Of a stretch of 64,000 bases of DNA, positions 34,302-43,729 are shown piece after piece (the first letter of the stretch is position 1; each line of letters begins with the position of its first letter). The stretch comes from an uncultured Cohaesibacter sp. (lineage in GTDB: Bacteria; Pseudomonadota; Alphaproteobacteria; Rhizobiales; Cohaesibacteraceae): positions 3,736,501-3,800,500 of the forward strand of contig NZ_OY781114.1 in the NCBI RefSeq assembly GCF_963676485.1, read 5' to 3'. A program made the translations under genes and the position numbers. The notes beneath the pieces were generated by a model that worked only from the letters and a program-made list of their open reading frames with translations, was not told where the DNA came from and ran no database searches.

Positions 34302-34823
34302 ATGAGCGCTTCAGCAACTAGTCAGAACGAAGGCTCTGCCTTGGCCAAAGGAGATCAGATCGGAACGCTTTGCTTTCTCGCTTTGGTCATCATTATCGCT
34401 ATCTGTTCTGTCTTTCTGACTTTCAGCTTTCCCAAGACCCCCCTTCCGACTGATATCGGCCCGGCCCGCTTTCCCAATATCTTTGCCTTCTGCCTTATCG
34501 TGCTTTGTGCGATTCAATTTGTCCTTACGCTGAAATCGCCGCTGATTGAAGAAGGTTCGAACGACGCAGACCAAACAAGCAAGCCAAGTTATCGGCGTGT
34601 TGCGATTGGTGTTGCTGCTACCATCCTCTGCATCTATGCCATGGGATATCTGGGCTTTGAGATCTGCTCGATTTTCTATCTGTTTGGCCTCATGAGGCTG
34701 ATGGGGCGCCGCCAGTATCTCTGGAACGGTATTTTCGCGGTTCTGTTGTCCGCATCCATCTATCTGATTTTTTCCTACGGGCTCAGTGTTCCGCTTCCCG
34801 AAATAACCCTGTTTGACATGTAG
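34302..34823 (+). CDS. tripartite transporter small membrane subunit (TctB family)
   Basis: This 173-residue membrane protein has four hydrophobic segments (about 22-45, 60-80, 105-125 and 140-165) and the GPARFPNIFAFCLIVLCAIQF block typical of TctB. It is the small inner-membrane subunit that works with the large TctA-type channel encoded next. The family is poorly conserved, and length is normal. Confidence 0.8.
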   Translation: MSASATSQNEGSALAKGDQIGTLCFLALVIIIAICSVFLTFSFPKTPLPTDIGPARFPNIFAFCLIVLCAIQFVLTLKSPLIEEGSNDADQTSKPSYRRVAIGVAATILCIYAMGYLGFEICSIFYLFGLMRLMGRRQYLWNGIFAVLLSASIYLIFSYGLSVPLPEITLFDM

Positions 34824-34848
34824 CGCACGGCAGAAGGAGACTTTCAAA

Positions 34849-36363
34849 TTGCTCGACTATTCCATGCTTTTGCAGGGCGTTACCAATCTGGCGACTGATC
34901 CTATTGCTCTGCTTTTTGCCGTGCTGGGCGTTTTGCTCGGCATCTTTATTGGTGCCATGCCCGGCTTGACTGCAACGATGGGGGTGGCCATCCTCCTGCC
35001 ATTCACATTCGGTATGGACCCGATTTCGGGGCTGCTTATGATTTGTGGCGTGTTCTTTGGCGGTGTTTATGCCGGTTCGGTGACTGCCATTCTGCTAAAA
35101 ATTCCGGGTACACCAGCAGCAGCAGCCACGGCGCTTGATGGCTATGAACTCACCAAACAGGGGAAGGCTTCTATTGCCCTTGGTACCGCGACCATGTCTT
35201 CCTTCCTTGGAGGAACGGGTAGTATTCTGGTGCTGATATTCATGGCACCAATTCTAGCCAGCTTTGCCCTTAAATTTTCCGCATCTGAAAGCTTTGCACT
35301 GGCTTGTTTCGGACTATCCATCATTTCCTCTATTGCAGGTAATAATCCTATCAAAGGGCTAATTGCCGGCTTTATGGGATTGCTACTTGCTATGGTTGGT
35401 CTTGATCCTATGGGTGGTTTTCCTCGCTTCACCTTCGGCTTCAGCGAATTATATGAAGTTCCTTTCATCGCTGTGATGATCGGCCTTTTCGCTGCTGCAG
35501 AAGCTTTCAAGTCCATGGAGAATCCCGAGTTTCGTGAAACTGCAGCCTCGACACTGGGGCGTTTGTTGCCTCCTTGGGTGCAGTTTCGCAAGATCCTTCC
35601 AACCATTGGTCGCTCGACAGTATTGGGCGTATTGATGGGTATGATCCCCGGTGCTGGCGCTGATGTTGCCGCTTTTGTTGCCTACAGTGAAGCGAAGCGT
35701 TTCAGCAAAACGCCGGAGAATTTTGGCAAAGGTGAACTTGCAGGCGTTGCTGCCTGCGAGTCTGGAGCGAACGGTTGCACTGGCGGCGCCCTGCTAACCA
35801 TGTTGACGTTGGGTATCCCCGGAGATGCTGTGACCGCCATCATGCTTGGCGCTCTGACCCTGCAGGGCTTGCAGCCGGGACCATTGTTGTTCCAGCAGCA
35901 TTCAGACATGGTCTTCACGCTCTTTATTGGCATGATCTTCTGCTATATCTGTATGCTGATTTTCGGCCTGTTGTCTTTGCGGGTGATCTCCAAAGTGCTG
36001 AAAGTGCCCAATGCGATTCTGACGCCCGCCATCTTGGTTCTCTGCATTGTCGGCACCTACGCTCTCAACAACTCGCTGTTTGATGTAGGTATCATGCTGG
36101 TTGCAGGTGTCGTTGGCTACTTTATGCAGAAGTGGGACTTCCCAGCGTCTCCGGTTGTCTTGGCACTTATCATGGGGCCAATGGCTGAAGCGAACTTCCG
36201 CAGGGCGTTGTCTTTGTCTGGTGGTAGCTTTGATTTCATCTACACGCGACCGATCACGGTTGTGTTGTTGCTTGCTGCCATTCTCACATTGTGCTTGCCC
36301 TTTATTCGCTACTTGCTCGGTAGATGGAAAAGTAGCAAGGGGTCGATGCCATCGGCAACGTAA
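34849..36363 (+). CDS. tripartite transporter large permease (TctA family)
   Basis: This 504-residue permease has 10-12 hydrophobic segments and TctA motifs: GIFIGAMPGLTATMGVAILLP near the start, GVYAGSVTAILLKIPGTPAAAAT, and MIPGAGADVAAFVAYSEAKR with the ACESGANGCTGGALLTMLTLG repeat half. It should drive uptake using the ion gradient. TTG at 34849, with GGAG 9 nt before, gives the normal N-terminus; ATG at 34864 is the alternative. It is the last gene before a strong terminator. Confidence 0.88.
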   Translation: MLDYSMLLQGVTNLATDPIALLFAVLGVLLGIFIGAMPGLTATMGVAILLPFTFGMDPISGLLMICGVFFGGVYAGSVTAILLKIPGTPAAAATALDGYELTKQGKASIALGTATMSSFLGGTGSILVLIFMAPILASFALKFSASESFALACFGLSIISSIAGNNPIKGLIAGFMGLLLAMVGLDPMGGFPRFTFGFSELYEVPFIAVMIGLFAAAEAFKSMENPEFRETAASTLGRLLPPWVQFRKILPTIGRSTVLGVLMGMIPGAGADVAAFVAYSEAKRFSKTPENFGKGELAGVAACESGANGCTGGALLTMLTLGIPGDAVTAIMLGALTLQGLQPGPLLFQQHSDMVFTLFIGMIFCYICMLIFGLLSLRVISKVLKVPNAILTPAILVLCIVGTYALNNSLFDVGIMLVAGVVGYFMQKWDFPASPVVLALIMGPMAEANFRRALSLSGGSFDFIYTRPITVVLLLAAILTLCLPFIRYLLGRWKSSKGSMPSAT

Positions 36364-36387
36364 GCGTCTTTGACTAAATAATCAGAA

Positions 36388-36415
36388 GGGGGGCCTTAGT
36401 TTAGGGCCCCTTTTT
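36388..36415 (+). terminator. rho-independent terminator of the dgo-TTT operon
   Basis: GGGGCC and GGCCCC form a GC-rich stem, extended by G-T and A-T pairs, with an 8-nt loop and five T residues. It ends the plus-strand operon 25 bp after the permease stop. The 170 bp after it hold nothing I recognise. Confidence 0.8.
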
Positions 36416-36588
36416 CATATCCAAGGCGGAAACAGCTCTGAATCCTCGCTGCGACTTCTCGGTGGTGGGCGAGGTGGTTCGTTGCTTTTTCCAAGAGAAT
36501 GCTGAGATTTAGGGGCCAAGGCTTATTGACTAAACGTGTCTTGTAAAGGCTTTCTGTTTGATCCCTGAAAGCTTGATCTGCTCATATG

Positions 36589-36618
36589 AAAAAGCCCGGT
36601 TCATGGACTGAACCGGGC
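36589..36618 (-). terminator. rho-independent terminator of pdxY
   Basis: On the minus strand GCCCGGTTCA, loop GTCCA, TGAACCGGGC and TTTTT form a perfect 10-bp terminator 40 bp after the pdxY stop. Confidence 0.85.
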
Positions 36619-36657
36619 GTTTCTTGCTTTTAAGACACCGGAAAACCGGACCAGTGT

Positions 36658-37512
36658 TTAGAGCTGGTCGATCTTGAAGTTGTTTGACGGGGTTTCAAAC
36701 TGCTTCTGGCCTGCAATGAGCTGGAGTTCCCATTGGTTGGAGGCTGCGGTTTCTTCCAGAATTCCATAAACAGCATTGTTGCAATGCTCCAGCGCCTGTG
36801 GTGCTGCAAGGCCGTTGATCAATCCGGCAAGGAAGGTGGCCGAAATCATGTCGCCAACCCCCACCGGTTCCCTCGGGAAGGTCAGGTGAGGGCGCTGGGC
36901 CAGATAGGTCCCTTCGCTGGATGCCAGGAGCATGGAGAAGAGGTTGCCTTTTACGCCATGCAAATGTTTGGCAAGCACAAGGTCAGGGCCAAGAGCCCGC
37001 GCTTTTGAACAGGCCGCAATCGCATCTTCCACGCTATGGATGTCCTGACCGGTAAAGCGGGTCAATTCGAACTGGTTGGGCACCAGAACATCCGCCATGG
37101 GCATCAGGGTGCCGACGAGGCTTTCGGCGACGCCATCGCTGACGATGCAGCCCTTTTCCGGGTCGCCCATCACGGGATCACACAGATAAAGGCAATCGGG
37201 ATTGGCAGCCTTGACCTTCTTGATGATGTTGGCGATCACGTCGCAATGGGATGCGTCGCCCAGATAGCCGGTGACAATCGCCTGAATATTCTCAACGACC
37301 CCGATCTTCTCCAGCCCTTCAAACACCTCTGCAATGGCATCTGCGGAAACCACCTTGCCGGTCCAGCCCTGATTATACTGGGTATGGTTGGAAAAATGGA
37401 CTGTGTGGATCGGCCACACTTCAAGGCCCATGCGTTGCATCGGAAAGACTGCGGCACTATTGCCTGCGTGGCCATAGGTCACGTGGGACTGAATGGAAAG
37501 AACACCTTTCAT
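36658..37512 (-). CDS. pdxY: pyridoxal kinase PdxY-type
   Basis: This 284-residue ribokinase-fold enzyme phosphorylates pyridoxal to pyridoxal 5'-phosphate in the salvage route. Visible motifs are LSIQSHVTYGHAGNSAAVFPMQ at the start, YLCDPVMGD in the middle, VPNQFELTRFTG and the catalytic GVGDMISATFLAGL near the end. ATG at 37512 matches the family start and has AAGGAAG upstream. It is separated from the cupin gene by a terminator-like hairpin, so it is probably transcribed on its own. Confidence 0.88.
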   Translation of the reverse strand: MKGVLSIQSHVTYGHAGNSAAVFPMQRMGLEVWPIHTVHFSNHTQYNQGWTGKVVSADAIAEVFEGLEKIGVVENIQAIVTGYLGDASHCDVIANIIKKVKAANPDCLYLCDPVMGDPEKGCIVSDGVAESLVGTLMPMADVLVPNQFELTRFTGQDIHSVEDAIAACSKARALGPDLVLAKHLHGVKGNLFSMLLASSEGTYLAQRPHLTFPREPVGVGDMISATFLAGLINGLAAPQALEHCNNAVYGILEETAASNQWELQLIAGQKQFETPSNNFKIDQL

Positions 37513-37635
37513 GACAGATCTTCCTTTCTTGGAAAGAGGCAAGATTGGGTGGGCCTTCTTGCAGGCAGGTCTCTTGCTGTGGGAGGGGCTTGGGCTATGA
37601 GCCTTATGTCTTGTTTCTGGCCCGGACGGGGGTAA

Positions 37636-37690
37636 TAAAAAAGAGGGCACCCCTCATCTGATAAATCTGGATGAAGGGTACTCTCTTTCT
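37636..37690 (-). terminator. terminator after cupin gene
   Basis: On the minus strand AGAGAGTACCCTTCATC pairs imperfectly with GATGAGGGGTGCCCTCT around an 11-nt loop, followed by six T residues. It ends the cupin transcript before pdxY. Confidence 0.65.
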
Positions 37691-37749
37691 GGGAGGATTC
37701 TAAAGTTACAATTGTGTAAGCAATATGCGCGATACGCGTCTGGTATTGA

Positions 37750-38127
37750 TCAGGCTGACGCGAATACAGATGGGTCGTCGCCGGGTTCCCATTCGATTGG
37801 GGTGCCATCTTTGGGGTTGTATGGAGCTTTGATAAAGACAGCTTTCCAAGGTGTTTCGCCCTTGTTGATCACATAGTGCGCTTCGCCTGGATCGCAGCGG
37901 AGAAAATCCCCGACGCCGAGCTTGTGCAGTTCGCCATTCACATACATATGCACTTCACCTTCGATCGTGAGGAAATTCTCTTCGATCACGCAATGCTTGT
38001 GGGTCGCGAAATGCTGGCCGGGCTGCAGGGTGACAACGCCGATGTCGGATCTTGGACCGCGCTGAAGATATTTAGGCCCGTGGTCTTCGAAACGGTATGA
38101 ATGATCGCCTTCTTTTGTTTTGAACAT
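37750..38127 (-). CDS. cupin-domain protein
   Basis: This 125-residue protein is a single cupin barrel. Motif 1 is in LQPGQHFATHKHCVIEENFL (two His and a Glu) and motif 2 in LGVGDFLRCDPGEAHYVINKG. The ligands would hold one metal, but the role is open: sugar or signal-molecule binding, isomerase or regulator. ATG at 38127 follows GGCGGAA. It lies between pdxY and the lsr cluster and points the same way as lsrK, 223 bp downstream of it. A link to AI-2 handling is possible but not shown by sequence. Confidence 0.75.
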   Translation of the reverse strand: MFKTKEGDHSYRFEDHGPKYLQRGPRSDIGVVTLQPGQHFATHKHCVIEENFLTIEGEVHMYVNGELHKLGVGDFLRCDPGEAHYVINKGETPWKAVFIKAPYNPKDGTPIEWEPGDDPSVFASA

Positions 38128-38350
38128 GGTTCCGCCTACGCCTATTTCGAATAGAAAACGTAGCCTCTTTCTTTGGCATTCCTCCTGACCCATTGGATGG
38201 TCTCTCGTCAGGGAATGCGTTCGTGTTTTTATTTGGCCACGTAACGAATGGGCCGTTTGAATGGACATGACGGTGCGTATTGGCTTCCGTCATGCCTTAT
38301 TGGGATCATGAGATCAGAAGCCCCCGGGCTGTTGATCCTGAAAAGGGCGG

Positions 38351-39922
38351 TTAAAGTCCCGGTGCCTTCCACATCGACTGGGTCACATTGTTTTGAACCA
38401 GTGCGCGCTGAGGGGCATAAGCCTGACGCCAGCGGTCTGCCAATTCGGAATAGAGGGAATGTTTCTCGGTGTCCGGTTCAATGCGGCGAGCCCAGCGCAC
38501 GGTGGCGTCGGCTGCTTCCGGCAATGAGCCATAGACACCAAGGCCCACCCATGCTGCCAACCCGCCTGCAAAGGCCGTGGCTTCGGTGACTTCAGGCACC
38601 TTGACTGGAAGGCCGACTGCATCTGAGAGGATCTGGCCCCACAGCTTGCCCTTTGAGGCGCCGCCGGCAAAAACCAGCTCATCCAGCTGCACGCCTGCCA
38701 GGTTGGCTGCGAGATTGAGGTTTTCAGAGGCCACGATGGCCGCGTTTTCCTGAATCGCGCGGAAAATTTCGGGCTTGCCGCATTTGCTGGCGTCAAGCGA
38801 CAGGTTGAGCAGGGATGGCGCGGCATGATACCAGGCGCCCAGATTCATCACATCGCTGAAGATGGGAATGATACCATTGGCACCAACCGGTACTTTGGCG
38901 GAGGCTTCTTCCAGTAGTGCATAGGCATCTGTGCCCCGTTCCTTGGCGATGCGCATTTCTTCCTGACAGAAAGCATCGCGGAACCAACGCGTGGTCATAC
39001 CCACCATGAAAGCAATGCCTTCTGCCTGACTGACGCCGGGCACAACATGTGGGTTGATGCGGATGCGCATGTCCGGATCGGCGATCGGTTCGGGGATATT
39101 GACGACTTCCTGCCAGAAGGTGCCGCCCAGCACGGCTGCATGGCCGGGGCGGGACACGCCAAGGCCCAGAGCGCCCATCTGAACGTCGCCGCCGCCCATG
39201 ACAACGATGGTGCCTTCGGCAAGGCCGGTTTCTTCGGCAGCCTTGGCTGTTACTTTACCAATGGGAGTGCCGGTTTCGACGACCGGTGGGAAAATGTCAT
39301 CGCGGATACCGGCGCGGCGGGCGATTTCCAGATCCCATGTGCGGGTTTCCAGAGAGAATATGCCTGTTGTGCCGGCATTGGACGGATCGGACGAGATAAC
39401 GCCGGACAAGCGCGCCAAGATCCAGTCTGACAACATGGACATGGTTGCCATATTGGCATAGACGTCGGGCAGGTGCTTTTCCAGCCATTTCAGGCGTGGA
39501 ATGGCCCCAAGCGCGAAGCTCTGTCCGCTAATGGCATAGGCATAGCGTTCCAGTTCCGGGCTTTTAGCCTGCAGTTCATGCACTTCTGCCGAGGCGCGGG
39601 AATCCACGTTGGCGCAGGCCCAGAGCTCTTCGCCATCCTTATCATAGGTAACGATGGCTTCGCGCATGCTGGTGGCGCTAACGGCGCGGATATCCGATCC
39701 TTTCAGACCGGCATTTGTCAAAGCTTCACGGACGCATTTGCTCAACAATTTCCAGTTGGCTTTGCAGTCGAACTCCATGGAGCCGGGATATTTCGGATCG
39801 CTCAGATGGGTCCATTCCTCCTGCCCAACCGCGATCTGATGGCCTGAGCTGTCAAAAATGACCGCTCGACCACTACCAGTTCCGGCATCAATCGCCAGAA
39901 CGTATCCCTCTTTCTGTGTCAT
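38351..39922 (-). CDS. lsrK: autoinducer-2 kinase
   Basis: This 523-residue FGGY-family kinase should phosphorylate imported autoinducer-2 (DPD) in the cytoplasm, trapping it and forming the ligand of LsrR. It has AIDAGTGSGRAVIFD at the start, VSATSMREAIVTYDKDG, the GGGDVQMGALGLG block, and FAGGASKGKLWGQILSDAVG near the C-terminus, wording that fits LsrK more than glycerol or xylulose kinases. The start overlaps the end of lsrR by 35 nt. Linkage to lsrR and the whole lsr transport set makes the call strong. Confidence 0.9.
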   Translation of the reverse strand: MTQKEGYVLAIDAGTGSGRAVIFDSSGHQIAVGQEEWTHLSDPKYPGSMEFDCKANWKLLSKCVREALTNAGLKGSDIRAVSATSMREAIVTYDKDGEELWACANVDSRASAEVHELQAKSPELERYAYAISGQSFALGAIPRLKWLEKHLPDVYANMATMSMLSDWILARLSGVISSDPSNAGTTGIFSLETRTWDLEIARRAGIRDDIFPPVVETGTPIGKVTAKAAEETGLAEGTIVVMGGGDVQMGALGLGVSRPGHAAVLGGTFWQEVVNIPEPIADPDMRIRINPHVVPGVSQAEGIAFMVGMTTRWFRDAFCQEEMRIAKERGTDAYALLEEASAKVPVGANGIIPIFSDVMNLGAWYHAAPSLLNLSLDASKCGKPEIFRAIQENAAIVASENLNLAANLAGVQLDELVFAGGASKGKLWGQILSDAVGLPVKVPEVTEATAFAGGLAAWVGLGVYGSLPEAADATVRWARRIEPDTEKHSLYSELADRWRQAYAPQRALVQNNVTQSMWKAPGL

Positions 39923-40859
39923 GACTCTCTCCCTCAATTATGGCGAGAGCTGTAGGCTCATCGGTAATGAGCACGTTAAAGTGCTTACCGCGGGCAGCAG
40001 CTCTAATGGCCTCGACCTTTGTTTGCCCGCAGGCTGCCGCGACAACATTGGGAATTTCCCGCAAAGCCTGAAGATCCAGACCGATAAGGTTGTCGTGAAA
40101 AGGCAAATCGAGAACATTGCCATCTTTGTCATAGAAAATTGCGATAAGGTCTCCCACAGCACCCTGGCGCCGGAAGGCCTCAAACTGGGATCCGGTTGCG
40201 TAACCGGAGGTGATCAATGTGGCCTGATTGGCGACGGAACCGACGCCGACAAGCGCATAATTGGCTGTTCTGGCCATGTCCATTACATCAACGACATGGC
40301 GCTCGACCTTGAGGCTGTGGGCCAGTTCCAGACTGGAAACCATCAAGGGAGCCGGAATGAGATGGACATTCTGGGCCGTGCGGCCGGTCGCGACACCTTC
40401 TATATAGGCGGCGACACCACCGGTAAGGCTGACCAGCGAAATGTCTCGGTGTGAAAGGGTTTGCGCCAGTCTTTGCAGGGCACCCATAACGGTCGCTCCC
40501 CAACCCACGGCGAGGAGATCCGCATTTTTCAGTTTGCCCATGAGATACTGACTGGCCGCTTCTGCGATGCGCTCGGTTGAATGCTCGCCGTCATCTGCAG
40601 GAATTACTCGTGCTTCTTGCAATCCGAATAATTGCTGTAGACGACCTTCGAGTTCAAAGCAGCCGCCATAGCTGGAATTGATATGGATATGAATCAATCC
40701 CATTTTGCGGCCTTTTTCCAGCATTCTGGAAATCTTGATGCGCGACAAATTGAGGATGGCTCCGATTTCGCTCTGGGTCATGCCGTCATGATAATAATAC
40801 CATGCCACGCGGCTCAGGAGTTCGGCATCATGATGTTCAAATTTGCTGTCGTCGCTCAT
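39888..40859 (-). CDS. lsrR: Lsr operon repressor, SorC/DeoR family
   Basis: This 323-residue regulator has an N-terminal helix-turn-helix (MTQSEIGAILNLSRIKISRML) and a SorC sugar-binding domain (LLAVGWGATVMGALQRLAQT, ALVGVGSVANQATL, GDLIAIFYDKDGNVLDLPF). In the known system it represses lsr genes until phospho-AI-2 binds. The ATG at 40859 lies in a TGATCA-containing palindrome that continues into the divergent control region, which suggests autoregulation. It is co-transcribed with lsrK. Confidence 0.88.
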   Translation of the reverse strand: MSDDSKFEHHDAELLSRVAWYYYHDGMTQSEIGAILNLSRIKISRMLEKGRKMGLIHIHINSSYGGCFELEGRLQQLFGLQEARVIPADDGEHSTERIAEAASQYLMGKLKNADLLAVGWGATVMGALQRLAQTLSHRDISLVSLTGGVAAYIEGVATGRTAQNVHLIPAPLMVSSLELAHSLKVERHVVDVMDMARTANYALVGVGSVANQATLITSGYATGSQFEAFRRQGAVGDLIAIFYDKDGNVLDLPFHDNLIGLDLQALREIPNVVAAACGQTKVEAIRAAARGKHFNVLITDEPTALAIIEGESHDTERGIRSGD

Positions 40860-40861
40860 TG

Positions 40862-41050
40862 TGATCACATGTCTGATGAAAGGGTGAATGATGCGTTCAT
40901 ATGATCACATAACTTCATTGTGATCAACCTTTTCTTTGCGCATAAAAATTTTCTTTTATTTAGAATGATGCCAAATTTCAGGAAATGTGCATTAAATTCA
41001 TTCAGATAACCAAAGTCGTACGCAATAAGTGGTATGGTGATGAGTGATCA
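40862..41050. promoter_or_regulatory. four TGATCA-centred candidate LsrR operators
   Basis: TGATCA occurs at 40862-40867, 40902-40907, 40921-40926 and 41045-41050 in the 361-bp gap between lsrR and lsrF. Three have the longer form TTGTGATCACAT or close to it. The first touches the lsrR start. Centres are 40 and 19 bp apart, near whole helical turns. They are good candidates for LsrR binding; a CRP-like protein is the alternative because TGTGA-TCACA resembles a shortened CRP half-site pair. Confidence 0.55.
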
Positions 41051-41140
41051 AATGTCCACTGATGGAACATATGACGCTTGATTTGGGTTGACAGGGCCCG
41101 ACATCTGCGCGTAGCTTTTATGAGAATTTGATGGTGTTCT

Positions 41141-41152
41141 GTTCATGTGAAC
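41141..41152 (+). promoter_or_regulatory. palindrome upstream of lsrF
   Basis: GTTCATGTGAAC is a 12-bp palindrome 69 bp before the lsrF start. It differs from the TGATCA sites and could bind another regulator of the operon. Confidence 0.3.
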
Positions 41153-41220
41153 GCCTTTGGGACACATTGAGATGATGCCACCAAGCATCACCATGTCGAA
41201 CTTTAACACGGAGGAATTTC

Positions 41221-42102
41221 ATGGCTGATATCGATGACATTAAAGAAGGCAAGGACTTCTGCGTTGATGTTCCAGTGGAAACCAAAGCATTTCCTGTAAG
41301 AGGGTCTAATGCACTTGACTGGGGTATGCAGGATCGTTTGGCCCGCATCTTCCAGAAAAAGAGCGGCAATACGGTCATGCTGGCTTTTGACCATGGCTAT
41401 TTTCAGGGACCGGCTACCGGTCTGGAACGTCTTGATCTGACGATCCGTCCGCTTGCTGAATATACAGACGTGCTGATGTGCACCCGTGGTGGCCTGCGCG
41501 CTACCATGCCTGCTGATATTCGCAAGCCTGTCGTGCTGCGCTGCTCAGGCGGCATGAGCGTTTTGACAGAGCTTTCCAACGAGCTGGTTGCCGTTGATAT
41601 TGAGGATGCAATTCGCCTCAACTCTTCCGCAATCACCACCAACGTTTATATCGGTGCAGAATATGAGCATCAGTCTCTGGCCAACCTGGTCAAGCTGATC
41701 GATACCGGCAACCGCTACGGCATTCCGACAATGGCAGTTACCGGCGTTGGTAAAGATATGGCTCGTGATCAGCGTTACTTCTCCCTTGCTACGCGGATCT
41801 GTGCCGAGCTCGGTGCCCATATCGTCAAATCCTACTTCATCGAAGAAGGCTTTGAAAAAGTCGTTGCCGGTTGCCCGGTTCCGATCGTGATTGCTGGCGG
41901 CAAGAAACTGCCTGAAATGGATGCACTGACCATGGCTTACAAGGCTATCGATCAGGGCGCTCATGGTGTGGATATGGGACGAAATATCTTCCAGTCCGAT
42001 AGTCCTGTGGGCATGATCAAGGCAATTCGTGCCATCGTTCATGATGGTGAAAAGCCAGAAAAGGCCTTCGAACTCTATAAGGCAGAAAAGGCATCCGCCT
42101 GA
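41221..42102 (+). CDS. lsrF: 3-hydroxy-5-phosphonooxypentane-2,4-dione thiolase
   Basis: This 293-residue class I aldolase-fold enzyme acts at the end of phospho-AI-2 breakdown, moving an acetyl group to CoA. It begins with an LsrF-type leader and [31 protein letters not shown]. The lysine in HIVKSYF would be the catalytic residue. The AGGAATTTC ribosome site is strong. It is the first gene of the transport operon here; in E. coli and Salmonella it comes after lsrB. Confidence 0.9.
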   Translation: MADIDDIKEGKDFCVDVPVETKAFPVRGSNALDWGMQDRLARIFQKKSGNTVMLAFDHGYFQGPATGLERLDLTIRPLAEYTDVLMCTRGGLRATMPADIRKPVVLRCSGGMSVLTELSNELVAVDIEDAIRLNSSAITTNVYIGAEYEHQSLANLVKLIDTGNRYGIPTMAVTGVGKDMARDQRYFSLATRICAELGAHIVKSYFIEEGFEKVVAGCPVPIVIAGGKKLPEMDALTMAYKAIDQGAHGVDMGRNIFQSDSPVGMIKAIRAIVHDGEKPEKAFELYKAEKASA

Positions 42103-42127
42103 TCTGCATGCGTAAAAACGCACTTGA

Positions 42128-42157
42128 CTCTGCGGCCTCCGGGACGAGGCCGCAGAG
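42128..42157 (+). other. perfect 12-bp hairpin between lsrF and lsrA
   Basis: CTCTGCGGCCTC, loop CGGGAC and GAGGCCGCAGAG form a GC-rich perfect stem without a T-run. It is likely an mRNA processing or stabilising element that sets lsrF expression apart from the transporter genes. Confidence 0.55.
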
Positions 42158-42211
42158 GGAGGAAGCGGCAGCAAGCCGTACAAAATAGAGTGATTGAGGA
42201 GCGCTTCAGTT

Positions 42212-43729
42212 ATGACGGATCCTAAGCCGTCTGGCCAACGAAAACAGCTCATTAAAGCAGATAGCATCTGGAAGTTTTTTGGGAATGTAACCGTTCTTAA
42301 AGGTGTTGATCTCGTTCTTGAGTCCGGCCAAATTCATGCCCTTCTGGGAGGCAATGGGGCGGGGAAATCCACGCTCATGCGCATCATTGCCGGTTTGCAT
42401 GGCGTTGACCAGGGTGACCTTTACATCAATGGTGAACGAGCCAACAAACTGACTCCGGTTTTGGCGCGCCAAATGGGCATCCACATGGTTCCCCAGGAGC
42501 CTTTGCTTTTTCCCAATCTCAGCATCGAAGAAAATGTTCTCATGAACATGAAAGGCAATCGTGTTGCCCTGCACACGCGCCTTGTGGCATTGGCCAAGGA
42601 GATTGGCACCAATATGGATCTGCAATCCCCGGCAGGCCAGTTGGAAGTTGCAGACCAGCAAATGGTCGAAATTCTGCGCGGTTTGATCCGCGACGCACAA
42701 ATTCTCATTCTTGACGAACCGACATCTGCACTGACCCCCCGTGAAGTGAAGCTGCTGTTTGATCGAATGCGTGCTCTGGCTGCGCAAGGGGTAGGGATCT
42801 TCTTTATCAGTCACAAACTGAATGAAATTCGCGAAATTGCGGATATCGTCAGTATCTTGCGCGATGGCCGTGTTGTTATGGCCGGGCCTCCCAAGTCCTA
42901 CACCGATGCTGAAATCGTGCGGGCCATGACGAAGGTCGAGGGTGGCAGCGAGAATGTTCTGGGTGAGCGGCTTGAACAGGCCCATCATGGCAAGGTTGTG
43001 CTCGAGGTGGACAATCTGTGCGGGGAGGGCTTTGCCAATCTGAGCTTCACTCTGCACGAAGGCGAAATTCTCGGCTTGGCCGGTGTCGTCGGCTCGGGGC
43101 GCACGGAGATGGCTGAGACCATCTATGGCATCCGCAAGGTTGCGCGCGGCAAAGTGCTGATCGGAGGGCAGGATGCAACGCATACCGATCCTCAGGCCAG
43201 CCTTGATCTCGGGCTTGTCTATCTGCCTGAAGATCGCCAGACCAGCGGCCTGTTTGTCGATGCGCCCTTAAGCTGGAATGCATCTTCGCTTGTTTTGCAT
43301 CGTGAGTCAGCCTGGCTGCCGCTGAAACAGGAAGAAGAGCGGTTTCAGCAATATGTGAAAGAACTCGGTATTGTCTGTGCGACATCTTCTCAAGCGGTGC
43401 GCACGCTTTCTGGCGGCAATCAGCAAAAGATTCTGCTGGCAAAATGCCTCGCCGCCAAGCCGCGCGTTCTTATTCTTGATGAACCGACCCGCGGCGTGGA
43501 CGTGGCTGTTCGCGCTGATATTTACAGCATCATTGACGAACTGGCCAACAGCGGCGTCGCCATTTTGATGATCTCTTCGGACCATGACGAAATCCAGCGT
43601 CTGAGCCACCGTGTGTTGACCATGGCGCATGGTTATCCGACGGGCGAACTCAAAGGCGATGAGATTACAGTCGATGCCATTGCACAAATGTCCTTTGGTG
43701 TGAGTGCAGAGGAGGCGAAAGCATCCTGA
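42212..43729 (+). CDS. lsrA: AI-2 ABC transporter ATPase
   Basis: This 505-residue protein has two ABC domains. The first has Walker A GGNGAGKST, Walker B ILILDEPTSAL and no proper LSGGQ, replaced by LEVADQQMVEI. The second has GVVGSGRTE and an intact LSGGNQQKI with VLILDEPTRGVDV. This layout fits CUT2-type ATPases. The lsr neighbourhood assigns it to autoinducer-2 uptake. ATG at 42212 follows GAGGAG. It shares one base with lsrC as TGATG. Confidence 0.88.
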   Translation: MTDPKPSGQRKQLIKADSIWKFFGNVTVLKGVDLVLESGQIHALLGGNGAGKSTLMRIIAGLHGVDQGDLYINGERANKLTPVLARQMGIHMVPQEPLLFPNLSIEENVLMNMKGNRVALHTRLVALAKEIGTNMDLQSPAGQLEVADQQMVEILRGLIRDAQILILDEPTSALTPREVKLLFDRMRALAAQGVGIFFISHKLNEIREIADIVSILRDGRVVMAGPPKSYTDAEIVRAMTKVEGGSENVLGERLEQAHHGKVVLEVDNLCGEGFANLSFTLHEGEILGLAGVVGSGRTEMAETIYGIRKVARGKVLIGGQDATHTDPQASLDLGLVYLPEDRQTSGLFVDAPLSWNASSLVLHRESAWLPLKQEEERFQQYVKELGIVCATSSQAVRTLSGGNQQKILLAKCLAAKPRVLILDEPTRGVDVAVRADIYSIIDELANSGVAILMISSDHDEIQRLSHRVLTMAHGYPTGELKGDEITVDAIAQMSFGVSAEEAKAS

